Below are positions 22,412-32,940 of a DNA stretch of 64,000 bases, piece by piece. This stretch comes from Aradus depressus (taxonomy: Eukaryota; Arthropoda; Insecta; Hemiptera; Aradidae): positions 39,511,087-39,575,086 of the forward strand of contig OY759216.1 of NCBI GenBank assembly GCA_963662175.1, written 5' to 3'. Each line of letters begins with the position of its first letter. Position 1 is the first letter of the stretch. The notes under the pieces were generated by a model. It saw only the letters and a list, made by a program, of their open reading frames with translations. It did not search any database and was not told where the DNA came from. The position numbers and the translations under genes were made by a program.

Positions 22412-22440
22412 GTGGCGAGTATAAATGAATACTAGTATTG

Positions 22441-22649
22441 TGACTCATGCCTTGGATTTAACTACGGTCATATCGCTTATTATCAGAGCGCTCTTTCATC
22501 ACTCTGAAGCCTACCCAGGTTTATTCACCTAGGTCTTTAACAGGGTCGGGACCATCGCTTAACTTATTTTTACTTCCCAGATAAAATTTCGAACCCGTGA
22601 CCTTGAGCTCAGTGGGCTAGCACAATACCACTGAGCTATCAGCGCCCTA
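22441..22649 (-). mobile_element. Sine-T with internal deletions
   Basis: Ends are present ('tgactcatgccttggattta' and the tRNA head 'ccactgagctatcagcgccc'), but the body has several deletions ('cagggtcgggaccatcgctt' joined early). Confidence 0.85.
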
Positions 22650-22769
22650 TTCTAAGGGAAAAGGGAAGAGTTAATTTAAGTTGTAAATGGTTTCTTATTG
22701 TATTTTCTTGGGTCAATTTAGCATTGTTTTATTCTGAATTGATTTCTTGTTCAATTCAGTTGAGTTTTT

Positions 22770-23035
22770 CTGTTAAGCCTCCTTCTAATCGTCTCTTCCC
22801 TTTGGCCGAGTTGACTGAAAATTGATAGGTGTCATCCATGAAGGGTTCTGGATACACATATAACATATCTTTTTGGTACATTCCATTCTATAGGAAATAA
22901 TCGTGTTCACAGGACGACAGACAGATAGACAGGAGATTTTTTTTCTAATTTTTGGAATCAAGGGATCAAAAAACAAGAAATTTCGATGAGAACTCAATAT
23001 CGAATTTCTGATAAATTGCATAACTTCTGCTACTT
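22770..23035 (+). repeat. Rep-A 3' half
   Basis: 'ttccctttggccgagttgac', 'aatcgtgttcacaggacgac', 'ggaatcaagggatcaaaaaa', 'gaatttctgataaattgcat'. Confidence 0.7.
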
Positions 23036-23039
23036 CACA

Positions 23040-23262
23040 GGTTGTCAAATAAGATGTAGGCTGACCTTTCACAGAATTTTATTTGTATTAGCTAGCCGGC
23101 TTTCGAGGTTGCCCAACAGAACCTGTTTTTTTGTTTTTGTTGCTTAAGAATGATTTCTTTTGTTGACTGCCTTATGATGAGGGCAACCTCGAAAGCCGGC
23201 TAGCTAATACAAATAAAAAATCTGTGAGAAGTGAGACTACATCTTATTTGACCAGTGAAATA
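23040..23262. mobile_element. Inverted pair of PLE ends, AGCCGGCU class
   Basis: Left end on the minus strand and right end on the plus strand share 'gctagctaatacaaata', 'cacagat(t)ttt' and 'aataagatgta'. The left copy retains only stem II 3' strand and GAAAGCCGGC. The right copy at 23171-23212 has CTTATGA instead of CTGATGA (G5 lost), so it should be inactive. Confidence 0.75.
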
Positions 23263-23699
23263 ATCACTTTTCACTACATCATCCATCTTCATATCATGAT
23301 GATAGATTCGTTAAGAGGGTTAAGAGTTCGGACCCCTCCTCTTCGTCCATATTGAAATTTGAATAAAATTTCGTTTCGATATATTCATTACCTCGGCAGT
23401 TAATTAGGGTACTTGTGTTAAGGTAGTTTTAAATGGTTTTATTCTAAATACACATTTTGGCAGTTTAAAAGCAAAAATACGGTACAAAAATATCAATATT
23501 ATGGAAATATCGAGCATCTATAGACACAATAGCTAGCCTTCATCCCAACTAACAACTCATAAAAATTATCTGTAATGAGTGGCGAGAGACAATAACTGTG
23601 AAAACTGAAGACAAAGGATAGTCAATTAACATGTTTGTGTAACTTTCCAATAGAAAAACACAAATTTTATATTTTTTAAACGTAGTTTTCGTACAACAC
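23263..23699. other. Rep-A fragment and unassigned DNA
   Basis: 23335-23420 is a Rep-A unit ('gatatattcattacctcggc'). The rest is not recognised. Confidence 0.45.
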
Positions 23700-24100
23700 A
23701 CTAACTTAAAATATTTTAGTAATAAAATTTAAAATTTTTTATATAAAACCATCTAAAAACTTAACAATTTAAAATTTCATGGATGGGGACAGTTAAGTTA
23801 TTCCTGTCCCTCATCTGGGTCACAACCCTTCTCAGACAACTTGTGTCCCCATCCATGAAATTTTAAATTGTTAAAGTTTTTAGATGGTTTTATTTATTTA
23901 TTTTTATTATAAAAAATTTTAAATTTTATTTACTAAAATATTTTAATTTTCATTAAAATTTCATCATTTTTATTTTATGAGACTGCCTGATGATGAGGGC
24001 AACTTTGAAAGCCGGCTAGCTAATACAAATGAAAAAATCTGTGGGAGGTCAGACTATATCTTATTTGACAACCTGTGAAATAATTGTTCTCACTACCTCA
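23700..24100. mobile_element. Inverted PLE arrangement, AGCCGGCU class
   Basis: An inverted repeat around the centre near 23819 ('aatttcatggatggggac' and its reverse complement) is followed on the right by a plus-strand PLE end with hammerhead and 'ggtcagactatatcttattt'. The left arm lacks the hammerhead. Confidence 0.7.
23984..24030 (+). ncRNA. Hammerhead ribozyme, AGCCGGCU class
   Basis: CTGATGA at 23987-23993, an extra T, stem II GAGG/CTTT (two G.U pairs) with GCAA loop, GAAA at 24007-24010, self-complementary GCCGGC, then U A with predicted cleavage after A24018. Core complete; stem II weaker than in the copy at 34167. Confidence 0.68.
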
Positions 24101-24184
24101 CCGTGCTCATCACATAGTACAACAAATGAAGCTGTTGCAGAAGGAACATATAAATTGTTGAGATAATTTCCCCAGCAATACAAA

Positions 24185-24420
24185 GCATTTAGGAAGAAAT
24201 GCAATCGTTCAAAAATTCGATGTTCAGTTTTCACCGGTATTTCATGTTTTCCGACACCCTGATTCCAAAAATCAAAAAAAAAAAAAAATGTCTATGTGCG
24301 TGTCCGGGAACACGATAACTGTCAGTAAAATAAATGTATCGACGTGCATCCAGAAAGGAGAGTTAAAAGCTCGATGTTAGGAATGTATCGACACAAAATT
24401 TAATTTGGGGACTCTACTGC
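24185..24420 (-). repeat. Rep-A, reverse
   Basis: 'ttttccgacaccctgattcc', 'gaacacgataactgtcagta', 'aaagctcgatgttaggaat'. The last 45 bp recur at 25184-25230 on the other side of the CT-rich array. Confidence 0.65.
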
Positions 24421-24646
24421 CACTACTGTGAATTTGAGCAGTCAAGGGGGCCCAGGAATAATGAGCAGGGGTCCTTATTCCTTAGTAAAAAGTAAAATGA
24501 AAATTGAGAAAAATGAGTAAATATCTAACTGATAATAATTCCTAGTGGAAATAATTATGATGGAATTTATTGAAGTTATTTGAATGAATGAATACTTTAT
24601 TACAAATGCACTTAAGATATTCTAGTATCGAGTATACCGATTCGTA

Positions 24647-25148
24647 CCCTATTAACTCCTAACCCTCTTAAGCCCTCTAATACTCTTAACCCTCTAAAAC
24701 TTTTTTTTACTTTTACTTATTCTACAATCTGTACAAACAATAACAATTGGCAGAAATGATGACTAAGATGACATGATAAATCCCTCTTAATAACACTCTA
24801 AAACCTCCTAACCCTCTTAACTCTCCTAACCCTCTAAAACCTCCTAATTCTCTTAATAACACTCTAAAACACTCTTAACCCTCTTAACTCATAACCCTCC
24901 TAACGCTCTTAATAACACTCAAAACCTCATAACCCTCTTAATAACACTCTTAACCCTCTTAATAACACTCTTAACCCTCTTAACTCCTAACCCTCTTAAC
25001 CCTCTAAAAATTCCTAACCCTCTTAACTTCTTACCCTCTTAACCCTCTTAATAACACTCTAAAACACTCTTAACTCTTAACCCTCCTAGCCCTCTTAACC
25101 CTCTAAACCCTCTTAATAACACTCTTAACCCTCTTATAGCATAACGAG
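24647..25148 (+). repeat. CT-rich array, theme taaccctctt
   Basis: About 500 bp of degenerate short units: 'ctaaccctcttaa', 'taacactctaaaac', 'cctaaccctctaaaa'. Period is irregular, about 11-14 bp. It contains TAACCC words, but spacing is not that of a telomere. Confidence 0.85.
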
Positions 25149-25927
25149 GGTTATGGTCAGGAGAGTGACTCTCTCTTTGTTCAAAGCTCGATGTTAGGAA
25201 TGTATCGACACAAAATTTAATATGGGGATTCAAAAGCGATTTTTAGTCAAAACGGTCTATTGGGTGAAAAATTAATTGATTAATTCTAGCTGGGAAAATA
25301 CATTGTCAGTGAGTCATCGACGTTTTTCTTGTTTATCTTAATTTGTAACATTAAAAAAATTTAAGGAATTTAAAGACGAGAGATATTTCACGGGGCTTAC
25401 GTCATTAAATAAGAAAGAGAAACAATAAATTGTCCAATCAGATGAGAACGTTAAATCTGTAAGGATGTAACCATTTATAACAATTTGGCTGGTGACCTTC
25501 GTTATCGGTAGGATCTTGGCTCCTATATATCGTATGGTATGTAGGTCTACAACTTCTCTGATTAATTGTAATCATTTGATCAAAAACAACAACAAACCCA
25601 ACAAAAAATGTTTTATTGGTGTTGAAACAACATTAGTCTTACTCGTGCCCCCTGTTATGTAGGTAGTAGTTATCTTCTTGTTAACGGACAACCTATTTTA
25701 TTTATGTTATTTGTTTTTTTTCGTACTATTTTGTTGTAATTATAAATTATAAAAAATAATAAAGAAACATATAAGTCAATTTTCACTTCCTCATGCTTTG
25801 GTTAAGAAGCACTGTAATAATAAAATAAAACACCAGGCAATATTATTTTCCAGCACGAATTAATTAAGTTTTAGCTCTCCCTCCAAAACCAATCTGAACG
25901 TTTGGGCTAAAAACCATTAGTTAGTTA
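25149..25927. other. Rep-A remnant, then unassigned DNA
   Basis: 25183-25310 is reverse Rep-A, ending in a Rep-A start ('gtcagtgagtcatcgacg'). 25311-25849 is unassigned, and 25850-25927 is the start of a forward Rep-A. Confidence 0.5.
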
Positions 25928-26239
25928 TTATGACTCATGCCCGGGCTTTAACTACAAGGTCATATCGTCAGAGCGCTCTTTCGTGGCTCTGGTTGACATG
26001 AGCCCGACTCTACTGTGGGAGTCCTAAATTTTGCCCATCCTAAATTTGTATTCACATAGGGGGTCTTTAACGACGAGTACCTGACATTGTACAGGCTCTG
26101 GACCATGGCTTAACGTCCCATCCGAAGGAATGATTAAGTTTATTTTACCTGCCAGATTAAATAAACTAAGGGCCTCGGCAGGGTTTCAAACCCGCGATCT
26201 TGAGCTCAGAAGGCATACCACTGAGCTACCAATGTCCTC
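25928..26239 (-). mobile_element. Sine-T in Rep-A
   Basis: 'tatgactcatgcccgggctt', 'cagagcgctctttcgtggct', 'gtttcaaacccgcgatcttg' and 'ccactgagctacc'. Small internal deletions; no telomere-like tail. Rep-A continues on both sides. Confidence 0.88.
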
Positions 26240-26740
26240 GAAGGCTAAAAACCGTTAGTTGACTTATATAGAACTGGATTATATATCTGAATTCTCACAC
26301 AAAATTTCTTGTCGATATTGAGTCGAGCCCTTCTCCCTTGATCCTCCCTTCCTTTCCTTCGACGGATTTTGCGGAAAATTAGTAAATTAAATTGTCGAAA
26401 TCGCCCTTAAGGTATTCTGAATATACAAATAAAATTTCATGTCGATATATTCATTCTATCAGAAGTTATCGTGTTCACTGACACAACACACATCGTATTT
26501 CTAACCAATTGTCTGTCTTTGTGAACCCCATAACTCCTGATAATACGAATGTATCGGCACGACATTTCATACGTGTATTTAGAACCCTCTAAGGACGACA
26601 ACTATCAATTTTCAGTGGAATTAGTCGAAGTAATGAGTGTATCGACACAAATTTAGTATGAGGATTCGAAAGCCACTATGAAAGCCCTTGATGAATTGGC
26701 TTCGGCGGGAGAGCGAAAACGTAATTGAGGAAGTACATAA
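26240..26740. repeat. Rep-A, forward then reverse
   Basis: Forward to about 26500 ('gaagttatcgtgttcactga'), then reverse ('ataactcctgataatacgaa', 'gaacctttaaggacgac'-like, 'cttcggcgggagagcgaaaa'). Confidence 0.65.
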
Positions 26741-27289
26741 TCAGTTATTCACTTTTTTACTGTAAAAGGACTTTCATTTTTGTTTTCTTAGTATGTATGA
26801 AGTATACTTTTATTTTAGTACTCTTATGTACGCTTTCCTGTCTGCTAAGTTCAATACCTGCTTAAACTTAATTTTGAAATCCCAAAATATAAATATACGG
26901 AACGTTATGTAAATACAATCATATCTAATTATGTATATACAATCATCGAAAAGGACAATTACTAAATGTGAGTATCGCGTATCGCTCATAGAGAAGCACT
27001 GGTTGAGTGAATACGATTACGTATATATACGTAACCATATGAATACGATTTATTTCCACACCTACTTTATTTAGGATCTCATGCTTGAGGTGTCTAAATA
27101 GAACACATATATAGAGTGTCTGTAAATACAGTTCCGTGTACTGAGGTCTACAAGTTGTGTACACACCGAGTAATTCAATTTTCTCTCTTCTTGAGTGTTT
27201 TGTAACCTCTCAGACACGTTCAAACCAAGATCGAAAAAAATTAAATAGACTGACGGCTATTATGAAATAGCTTCATAAAGACTGAATTT
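26741..27289. other. No feature seen
   Basis: AT-rich unassigned DNA. Confidence 0.4.
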
Positions 27290-28515
27290 TCACATTTAAT
27301 ATAAGGAAGTATCGTAATCGTGCAAAAATCCTAGATGGAATTTTCAATGAAATTCCACGCTTCAATACCCCTCCCCAACACGTTTTGACCATTTTCACGA
27401 TGATCTCTGTTTGGATGTATCTGATTGGAAATTTGTGAGCGCTCTAACTTTGAGAAGAAGAAGTAACAGATCTGATTAGATTTTGGCAGAAATCAGACGA
27501 AAATTGAGACCACAATCACGACCTAATACATATTCCATTGGTATAAGAAAATAAAAATAAAATAAAATATATTTGATGGGCCATTACAGAACTTTCTTAT
27601 ACCCAAACCGTTTACAGATCACTTTCTACGGCTAGCTTACTTAAATAAAAAATCTGTGAGAGGTCAGACTAACTTATTTTTGACATCCTGCGAGATCACT
27701 TTCTCTCTCCTCTCCCCCTTCTCAAAATTGTTTCCAACTGACATTACAGGGTTTAAGAATGTCTATTCTCAAGATTATGTAAACGTTGATGGTATAAGAA
27801 AGTACTGAATGGGCATATCACATATATTTTTCTTAATTTTTATAATTTTTCAAAAAAACTAACCATATTTTAAAGTTCATTGCTATGAGTTACGAATAAA
27901 CAAAAAATACAATTAGATATAATCCTTATAGACATTTTGTTTACATTCTTTGGGGGATATAACGTTTATCGTATTGACCCATATCAAATCTGAGACATAT
28001 TAGCGATTGGAAATTTTATAAGGAACAATTTTGGTAAAGTCAATTTTTGGATAGGACTAAACGTTTCCGGGTAAATCAAGAAAACGTCTAAAAACATGTG
28101 TTTCAAAATGATTTTCGGTATATATCTCGAAAACTGGACGACCTGTAAAAAATCGTATTTTATATAAATGATGTATTTCAATATTCTCTACAACTATTAC
28201 TCGAAAATATTTTTGATTAGGTCAAAAATATAAGCGCTATTTTGTAAAATGTCGTTAGATCCCGGAGGAAAGAGGTCTCAATTTTCGTTCGATTTCGGCT
28301 AAAATTTAAGCAGGCTTAAGTTGTAACATAAGACCCATTTATTCCAAATTCCAAGTTCATAACTACACTCGTTTTTGCGGCAGAGAGCTCATAACTTTCC
28401 AATCACGTACACACAGATAGACATCCCGAAAATGGTCAAAACGTATTCAGAGGACCTCGAAACGTGAAAATCAGTTGAAACCTCGATATCTGATTTTGGT
28501 ACGTAAAAACCAAGA
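27290..28515. repeat. Rep-B, two head-to-head pieces
   Basis: Forward piece 27290-27540 ('aaggaagtatcgtaatcgtg', 'accattttcacgatgatct'). Termini at 27580-27810 enclose a 75-bp PLE remnant ('ggctagcttacttaaataaa', 'gtgagaggtcagactaac'). Reverse piece 27815-28515 ('aagttcattgctatgagtta', 'attagcgattggaaatttta', 'aaaatggtcaaaacgtattc'). Unclassified, non-coding. Confidence 0.7.
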
Positions 28516-29044
28516 GAAATAAATTAGTATATAAATAATAAAAAATAGGAGTTTTGAGACATTCAATGTTAGAAAGATTTGAGGTTGCATTCAAGATCAA
28601 TGAGTATTATCCTGTTGTAAATGACCTTTGAGAAATCTCAACAGTAAGCATTCATAAAAATGGTATGATAAGCAGGATAGCTCCTAATGACTCTTGGACG
28701 GACAATGAATCGTTAAGAGGGAGGCTAGCCAGTGGGCCTTTTGATCTATAGCCGGCCAGCTACTCCAAGTTATCTCTGTTAACGGTGGCTGGCTCCAAGA
28801 CTGTGTCCATCAGCAATCCTCGAATGGCTAATGGATTATGTGAGAATGTGATGCCATGAAGAAAGGAGATTGTTCATAAAGGAAACATTCTCTCTGCGTT
28901 GTCTTATAAGCTCTATCGGAATATGTCTGCTGCTTAGATAAACATTCTTGTCGAATGAAATTATGCAAGAATGTAAAAGCACTGTAACAATGTTCCAGGG
29001 TGAAAATGTTGAAATCAGACTGTTAAATAAAAATAGAGGACCGG
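28516..29044. other. Unassigned DNA before PLE fragment
   Basis: No recognised motif. It may contain 5' parts of the PLE, but reading frames are closed. Confidence 0.35.
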
Positions 29045-29365
29045 AGTGGTGTTTACCAACTCAAATGTGAAACGTGCAGTTGGGTATACACAGGCCAATC
29101 GGGACGCAAATTCAGAGAACGAATAAAAGAGCACATAACTGATATAGTAAGGAAAGAGGAAAAATCTACATTTGCGAAACATATCAATGATATGGGTCAC
29201 TCATTCAACGAAACAACCGGCATAAAATAACTCCACTTATGTGAAAAAGGTAGACCATTAGATTCTCTAGAACAGCTAGAAATTAATAGGACTCGAAAAA
29301 ATGGGAATTGTTTTAACGACCAGACACACTTCAAATTTTCTCCTTTGCTTATCCCTTTCAGATAA
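29045..29365 (+). pseudogene. Penelope-like GIY-YIG endonuclease fragment
   Basis: The conceptual translation begins 'SGVYQLKCETC', then 'WVYTGQSGRKFRERIKEH', 'KSTFAKHINDMGHSF', a stop at 29228-29230, and after it 'RPLDSLEQLEINRTRK' and 'FNDQTHFKFSPLL'. This is the GIY-YIG nuclease domain at the C terminus of Penelope-like elements: the GVY...YTGQ pair, R in GRKFRERI.EH, H of AKH and E of LEQLEI are visible. The nuclease nicks target DNA for reverse transcription. The reverse transcriptase part is missing and one in-frame stop breaks the domain. The matching 3' end follows at 29.5-29.74 kb. Confidence 0.88.
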
Positions 29366-29745
29366 CAAATATCCATGGCAACATTAATCTAGGTTAAATA
29401 ACTTCCTACATAGCTATGTATTGTACATTTGTTATATTGTTTTCTTGTAATGTTAGTTTTTAGTTCTATTTTAATTTTATTTTCTTGGTTTTCAAATAAG
29501 TGCACAGTTAGCTATTACAGTTAGAATATAGACTTCCACCCCCCTGGTTTTACCAGAGGAAGGGGACCCTTTCACCTCAGGTACTCTTAGGTTAATATAA
29601 ATATGTATGCCTGGCAAATATCTGAATTATTGTTGAACATTGTGCTGACGATGGCGTAAGCCGAAACCGGTACACATTTAAGTATATGTTTGTGGAATTA
29701 GACAATATAAGTGTTCAAAAAATTGTTTTATCTATCATTTTATTT
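29366..29745 (+). mobile_element. 3' part and pseudo-LTR of the PLE
   Basis: Continues from the endonuclease through 'cacccccctggttttaccag', 'ggaaggggaccctttcacct' and 'taatataaatatgtatgcct' to the hammerhead, and ends 'gtggaattagacaatataag'. This physically joins the ACCGGU hammerhead class to a PLE protein fragment. Confidence 0.8.
29640..29680 (+). ncRNA. Hammerhead ribozyme, ACCGGU class, copy 1
   Basis: TGTG (29641-29644), CTGACGA (29645-29651), an extra T, stem II GGC-GTAA-GCC, GAAA (29663-29666), CCGG, then U A with predicted cleavage after A29672, then CACA pairing with TGTG. All invariant core residues are present. Confidence 0.75.
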
Positions 29746-29999
29746 TATTCAAACTGTTTAGCGCTAGAATAGGTAATTATTCGGAATTGAGGCTCCTGAT
29801 GACCAGCCGTACTAGAATTTTCTACATTTTTTTTTTCATGTTTTATCTGATAAAACTAATTTAAAAATGAAGGGGGAGCATAAGAAAAAATATATATATA
29901 TATATATAAAACATTCTTCATATATTACTTAATATTGAATGAAAAAATCTGGGATTATAGCATAAAACTGTAAACCACAGTAAGAATTTCAAAAATCCA
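29746..29999. other. No feature seen
   Basis: AT-rich unassigned DNA with a short (TA)n near 29890-29907. Confidence 0.4.
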
Positions 30000-30400
30000 G
30001 TTGAGGTATCCGAAGAAATAAAATGTTGATCCTCCCGTCGGCTCTTCAAGTGAAACAGTCCTGGTTCTCCTGATATAGAGAAACCCCAAGGGGAGTTTTT
30101 TTACAAAAAAAAAATATATGCCTAGTTCATAAAAAAAATATATATATATTTCTCAATATAAAGATACAATATGTCAATTACTTATTTTTGTTATGCTCTC
30201 CCATGAGTTTTCTCTATGTCAAGAGAACCTGGACTGTTTCACTAAAAGGACTGACCGGGAAGGTATTGCTACCATCTTCAGCCACGTCCAAGTATTTGTT
30301 AAGACGTGGCTGAAGATGGTAGCAATACCGAAAGTACTCCCATTTTATATATAATTTGTGAAATAGACAATATTTTTTAAAAAACGTACGTTTTTTTATT
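30000..30400. mobile_element. Inverted pair of PLE ends, AGUACU class
   Basis: A forward copy from 30003 ('aaataaaatgttgatcctcc', 'gaaacagtcctggttctcct') faces a reverse copy near 30205-30275, followed by a hammerhead-bearing forward end. A left-arm hammerhead (minus, 30264-30298) is cut off after stem II. A solo fragment of the same family lies at 53520-53620. Confidence 0.72.
30305..30346 (+). ncRNA. Hammerhead ribozyme, AGUACU class
   Basis: GTGG (30306-30309), CTGAAGA (30310-30316), an extra T, stem II GGTA-GCAA-TACC, GAAA (30330-30333), self-complementary GTAC, U C with predicted cleavage after C30339, then CCA region pairing with TGG. Core complete. Confidence 0.74.
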
Positions 30401-30869
30401 GTTTTATATTGACAATGGCTGGAGCCGTCTGACAGGAGAGAGGCTGTTCATAAACTGCCTTAAACATTTAAAAAGTAATAATATTAACTATAAGAATAAA
30501 TAATGGAAATACCATTGTACCAAAAAGATATATAATAAATAAAATAAAGTAAAGAAAATAATAAAACAGATAACCAGCAATAGAAATAGCAATTACAATT
30601 GCAATAAAATGGAGCAATAAACAAAAAGCAACACTGTAATAAAAAAAAATTGCATTCACATGCAAGGGAAAGTAAGAAAAACAAAGAACATGCATGCACC
30701 TGTAAAGAGAGTTTTTAAAGATATTATTAATTGAATTGTTTTACAAAAAATGTCCTATATTTGGAGCACGCCAATCCTTCTGATTGAGTGTCTGGACGGA
30801 CATCTCCAGAGAGAAGCTGAACCTGTCCATGTATTTGGCTACATTCGAGTTATTTCATAGAAATAGAGA
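30401..30869. other. No gene; overlapping AT-rich frames
   Basis: Two overlapping minus-strand frames (30468-30699) read as strings of F, Y, I and L, expected of A/T-rich sequence. Not supported as genes. Confidence 0.5.
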
Positions 30870-31008
30870 ATGTCCGGCCGAGGCTCTTTGTGTTTTTTCT
30901 ATCTGGAAAGTGAAAAAATATTAAATAGGCCGTCCTTCGGCTGGGACGTTAAGCGATGGTCCCGAGTTCAAAATTTCGGTAGACAAAATTTTGGACTCCC
31001 ACAGTAGA
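30870..31008 (+). mobile_element. Sine-T fragment cut by a PLE
   Basis: 'cggccgaggctctttgtg', 'ggccgtccttcggctgggac', 'actcccacagtagagt', then PLE sequence starts. The 3' part of the SINE is not found on the other side. Confidence 0.82.
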
Positions 31009-31260
31009 GTACCCTTCCCCTGGTAAAACCAGGAGGTGGAAATCTCTATTCTAACGTTATAATAGAGATTTCCACCTCCTGGTTTTACAAGGGGAAGGGA
31101 CCGTTTCACCTCAGGTACTCTTAGGTTAATATAAATATGTATGCCTGACAAATATCTCAATTATTGTTGAACCTTGTGCTGACGATGGCATAAGCCGAAA
31201 CCGGTACACATTTAAATATATGTTTGTGGAATTAGACAATATAAAGTGTTCAAAACAGTG
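31009..31260 (+). mobile_element. PLE pseudo-LTR with 5' hairpin
   Basis: 31012-31099 is an inverted repeat (coordinates sum to 62111): 'cccttcccctggtaaaacca' on the left and its near-exact reverse complement on the right. The right arm runs on into the same pseudo-LTR as at 29.55 kb and its hammerhead. Confidence 0.82.
31174..31212 (+). ncRNA. Hammerhead ribozyme, ACCGGU class, copy 2
   Basis: TTGTG (31174-31178), CTGACGA (31179-31185), an extra T, GGC-ATAA-GCC, GAAA (31197-31200), CCGG, UA with predicted cleavage after A31206, then CACA. Core complete; same fold as at 29645. Confidence 0.75.
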
Positions 31261-31364
31261 TTTTATCTATCATTTTATTTTATTTATTCATAGAGAATAT
31301 ACCAGTACGCTGTCACAAACGAAATTTACAGCTTGGGTTTTTTGAAGCATAACGTTTTACTTAA

Positions 31365-31420
<56 letters not shown>

Positions 31421-31779
31421 CTAATGAGCTTTACGAAAATATGTATTTATTCGTACATGTTGACCATGAATAGAATATATGTTTATAGAATAATATGGTA
31501 AAGTCAGAACAATATGACCATGATATTAAAACAATCACGTATCATTTTTATAGCACGAGAAGGATCATTAAAATTCATAACAAGTGAACTGTTCGAGGTA
31601 ACTTCTTTTGTTTGGTAAACTGTTTCAGAGAAGCTTTCTGAATAGCAAGTTGATAAAGATACTTTCAAAACAGATGTGTGGTTGTTCAAAAAGCAACCTG
31701 GGTCCCATGGGTTAATCACGGGCTCCTACCGTACTCAAGATCGTCGGTTCAAAACCCGGACATGGCCTTCAATAAAATA
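31261..31779. other. AT microsatellite and unassigned DNA
   Basis: A17 followed by (TA)n at about 31366-31420. The remainder is unrecognised. Confidence 0.6.
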
Positions 31780-32750
31780 AAAAAAATATGATATGTGGCC
31801 ATTACAGGATTTTCTTATACCAACCACGCTTACCCGTCTCAAAATCATTTCATTTTGTCTCTCGGAGAGAGAGAGTGATCTGTAAGCGTGGTTGGTATAA
31901 GAAAGTCCTGTAATGGCCACATCACATATTTTTCAGTTCGTTGCTATGAGTTACGATTTAAAAATTACTTAAGGAACAATTTGGTAAGAATTAATTTTTT
32001 GATAGGACTAATCGTTTTCGGGTAAATCAAGGAAACGTCTAAATATGTGTTACAAAACTCATTCCAAAATGGTTTTCGGCATGTATTTCGCAAACCGGAA
32101 GACCTGTGAAAAATGTCATTTCATATTAATTATGTATTTTATTATTTTCTACAACTATTTATTACTCAAAAATATTTTGGATTAGTTAATAAACATAAGC
32201 TGTATCTTGTAAAATGTAGTTAGGTCCCGGGAGAAAGTGGTCTCAATTTTTGTTGGATTACGGCCAAAATCTAAACAGACCTAAGTTAAAACATGTGACC
32301 CTTCATTCCAAAATTTCAAGTTCATAGTTTTAATCTTTTCTGCGGTAGAGCGCTCACAACCTTCAATCCCATACCTACTCAGACACATCGCGATAATGGT
32401 CAAAACGTATTTATGGGACCTTGAAACGTGAAAATCCGTTGAAACTTCGAACTCGGATTTCTGCACGATTACAAAGGTTCCTTATACTATAGGTATAAGA
32501 AAGTAATAAAATAAATTAATATGCCAAGAATCAGAGATTATTGGAAACATTTCACAAAATTACTGGGAAAAACTGTGGTGCAACTACTGAGGCAAAGTTT
32601 TAAAAACATTTTAAAATATCATCGCGGGAGTTTACATCAGAACTTGGTGCAAAGGGAGACTACAAAACAGGGAAAATAAAAAAAGGGGAAGCTCAGAGTG
32701 CCAGCCTGATGAGATCAAGATCGCGGGTTCGAATCCCGGTCATCAGGGCA
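31780..32750 (+). repeat. Rep-B joined to a tRNA-like segment
   Basis: Begins with an inverted terminus ('ccattacaggattttcttat' and its reverse complement at 31893), continues as reverse Rep-B to 32510, then 'caagaatcagagattattgg', 'ggtgcaaagggagactacaa' and 'ggggaagctcagagtgccag', with box B 'cgggttcgaatcccg' at about 32726. The entire order recurs, reversed, at 45360-46190, so Rep-B plus the tRNA-like end travel as one unit. Confidence 0.75.
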
Positions 32751-32940
32751 AAAAGCCTTCGGATAGGACGTGCAATGGCCCCCTGACATGTGGAATGTCA
32801 GTTACGCGTTAAAGACTTGGTGACAAAATTTAGAACTTGTATAGCCGGGCTCATGTCCACCAAAGTGACGAAAGAGCGCTCTGTAGTTAGGCGATATGAC
32901 CTCGTTCTTAAAGCCCGGGCATGAGTTACAATAACGAACT
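32751..32940 (+). mobile_element. Sine-T body fused to another tRNA-like head
   Basis: 'ccttcggataggacgtgcaa', 'gcgctctgtagttaggcgat', 'gcccgggcatgagttac'. It follows the foreign head above without its own 5' end. A further tail fragment lies at 33184-33228. Confidence 0.8.

Noticed and set aside
24647..25148. Telomere repeat tract
   Set aside because: TAACCC words occur, but the units are irregular and CT-rich and do not match TTAGG or TTAGGG in register.
30468..30699. Overlapping membrane-protein-like frames
   Set aside because: The hydrophobic F/Y/I/L content follows from A/T-rich sequence; two overlapping frames give the same character.
32460..32515. Helitron 3' end in Rep-B (hairpin 'ccttatactataggtataag')
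   Set aside because: A terminal hairpin is present, but no CTRR end or A/T target could be shown, and the next 230 bp are conserved between copies.
32690..32750. tRNA gene with box B gggttcgaatccc
   Set aside because: No acceptor-stem pairing; shared with the repeat at 45.4 kb, so it is a repeat component.
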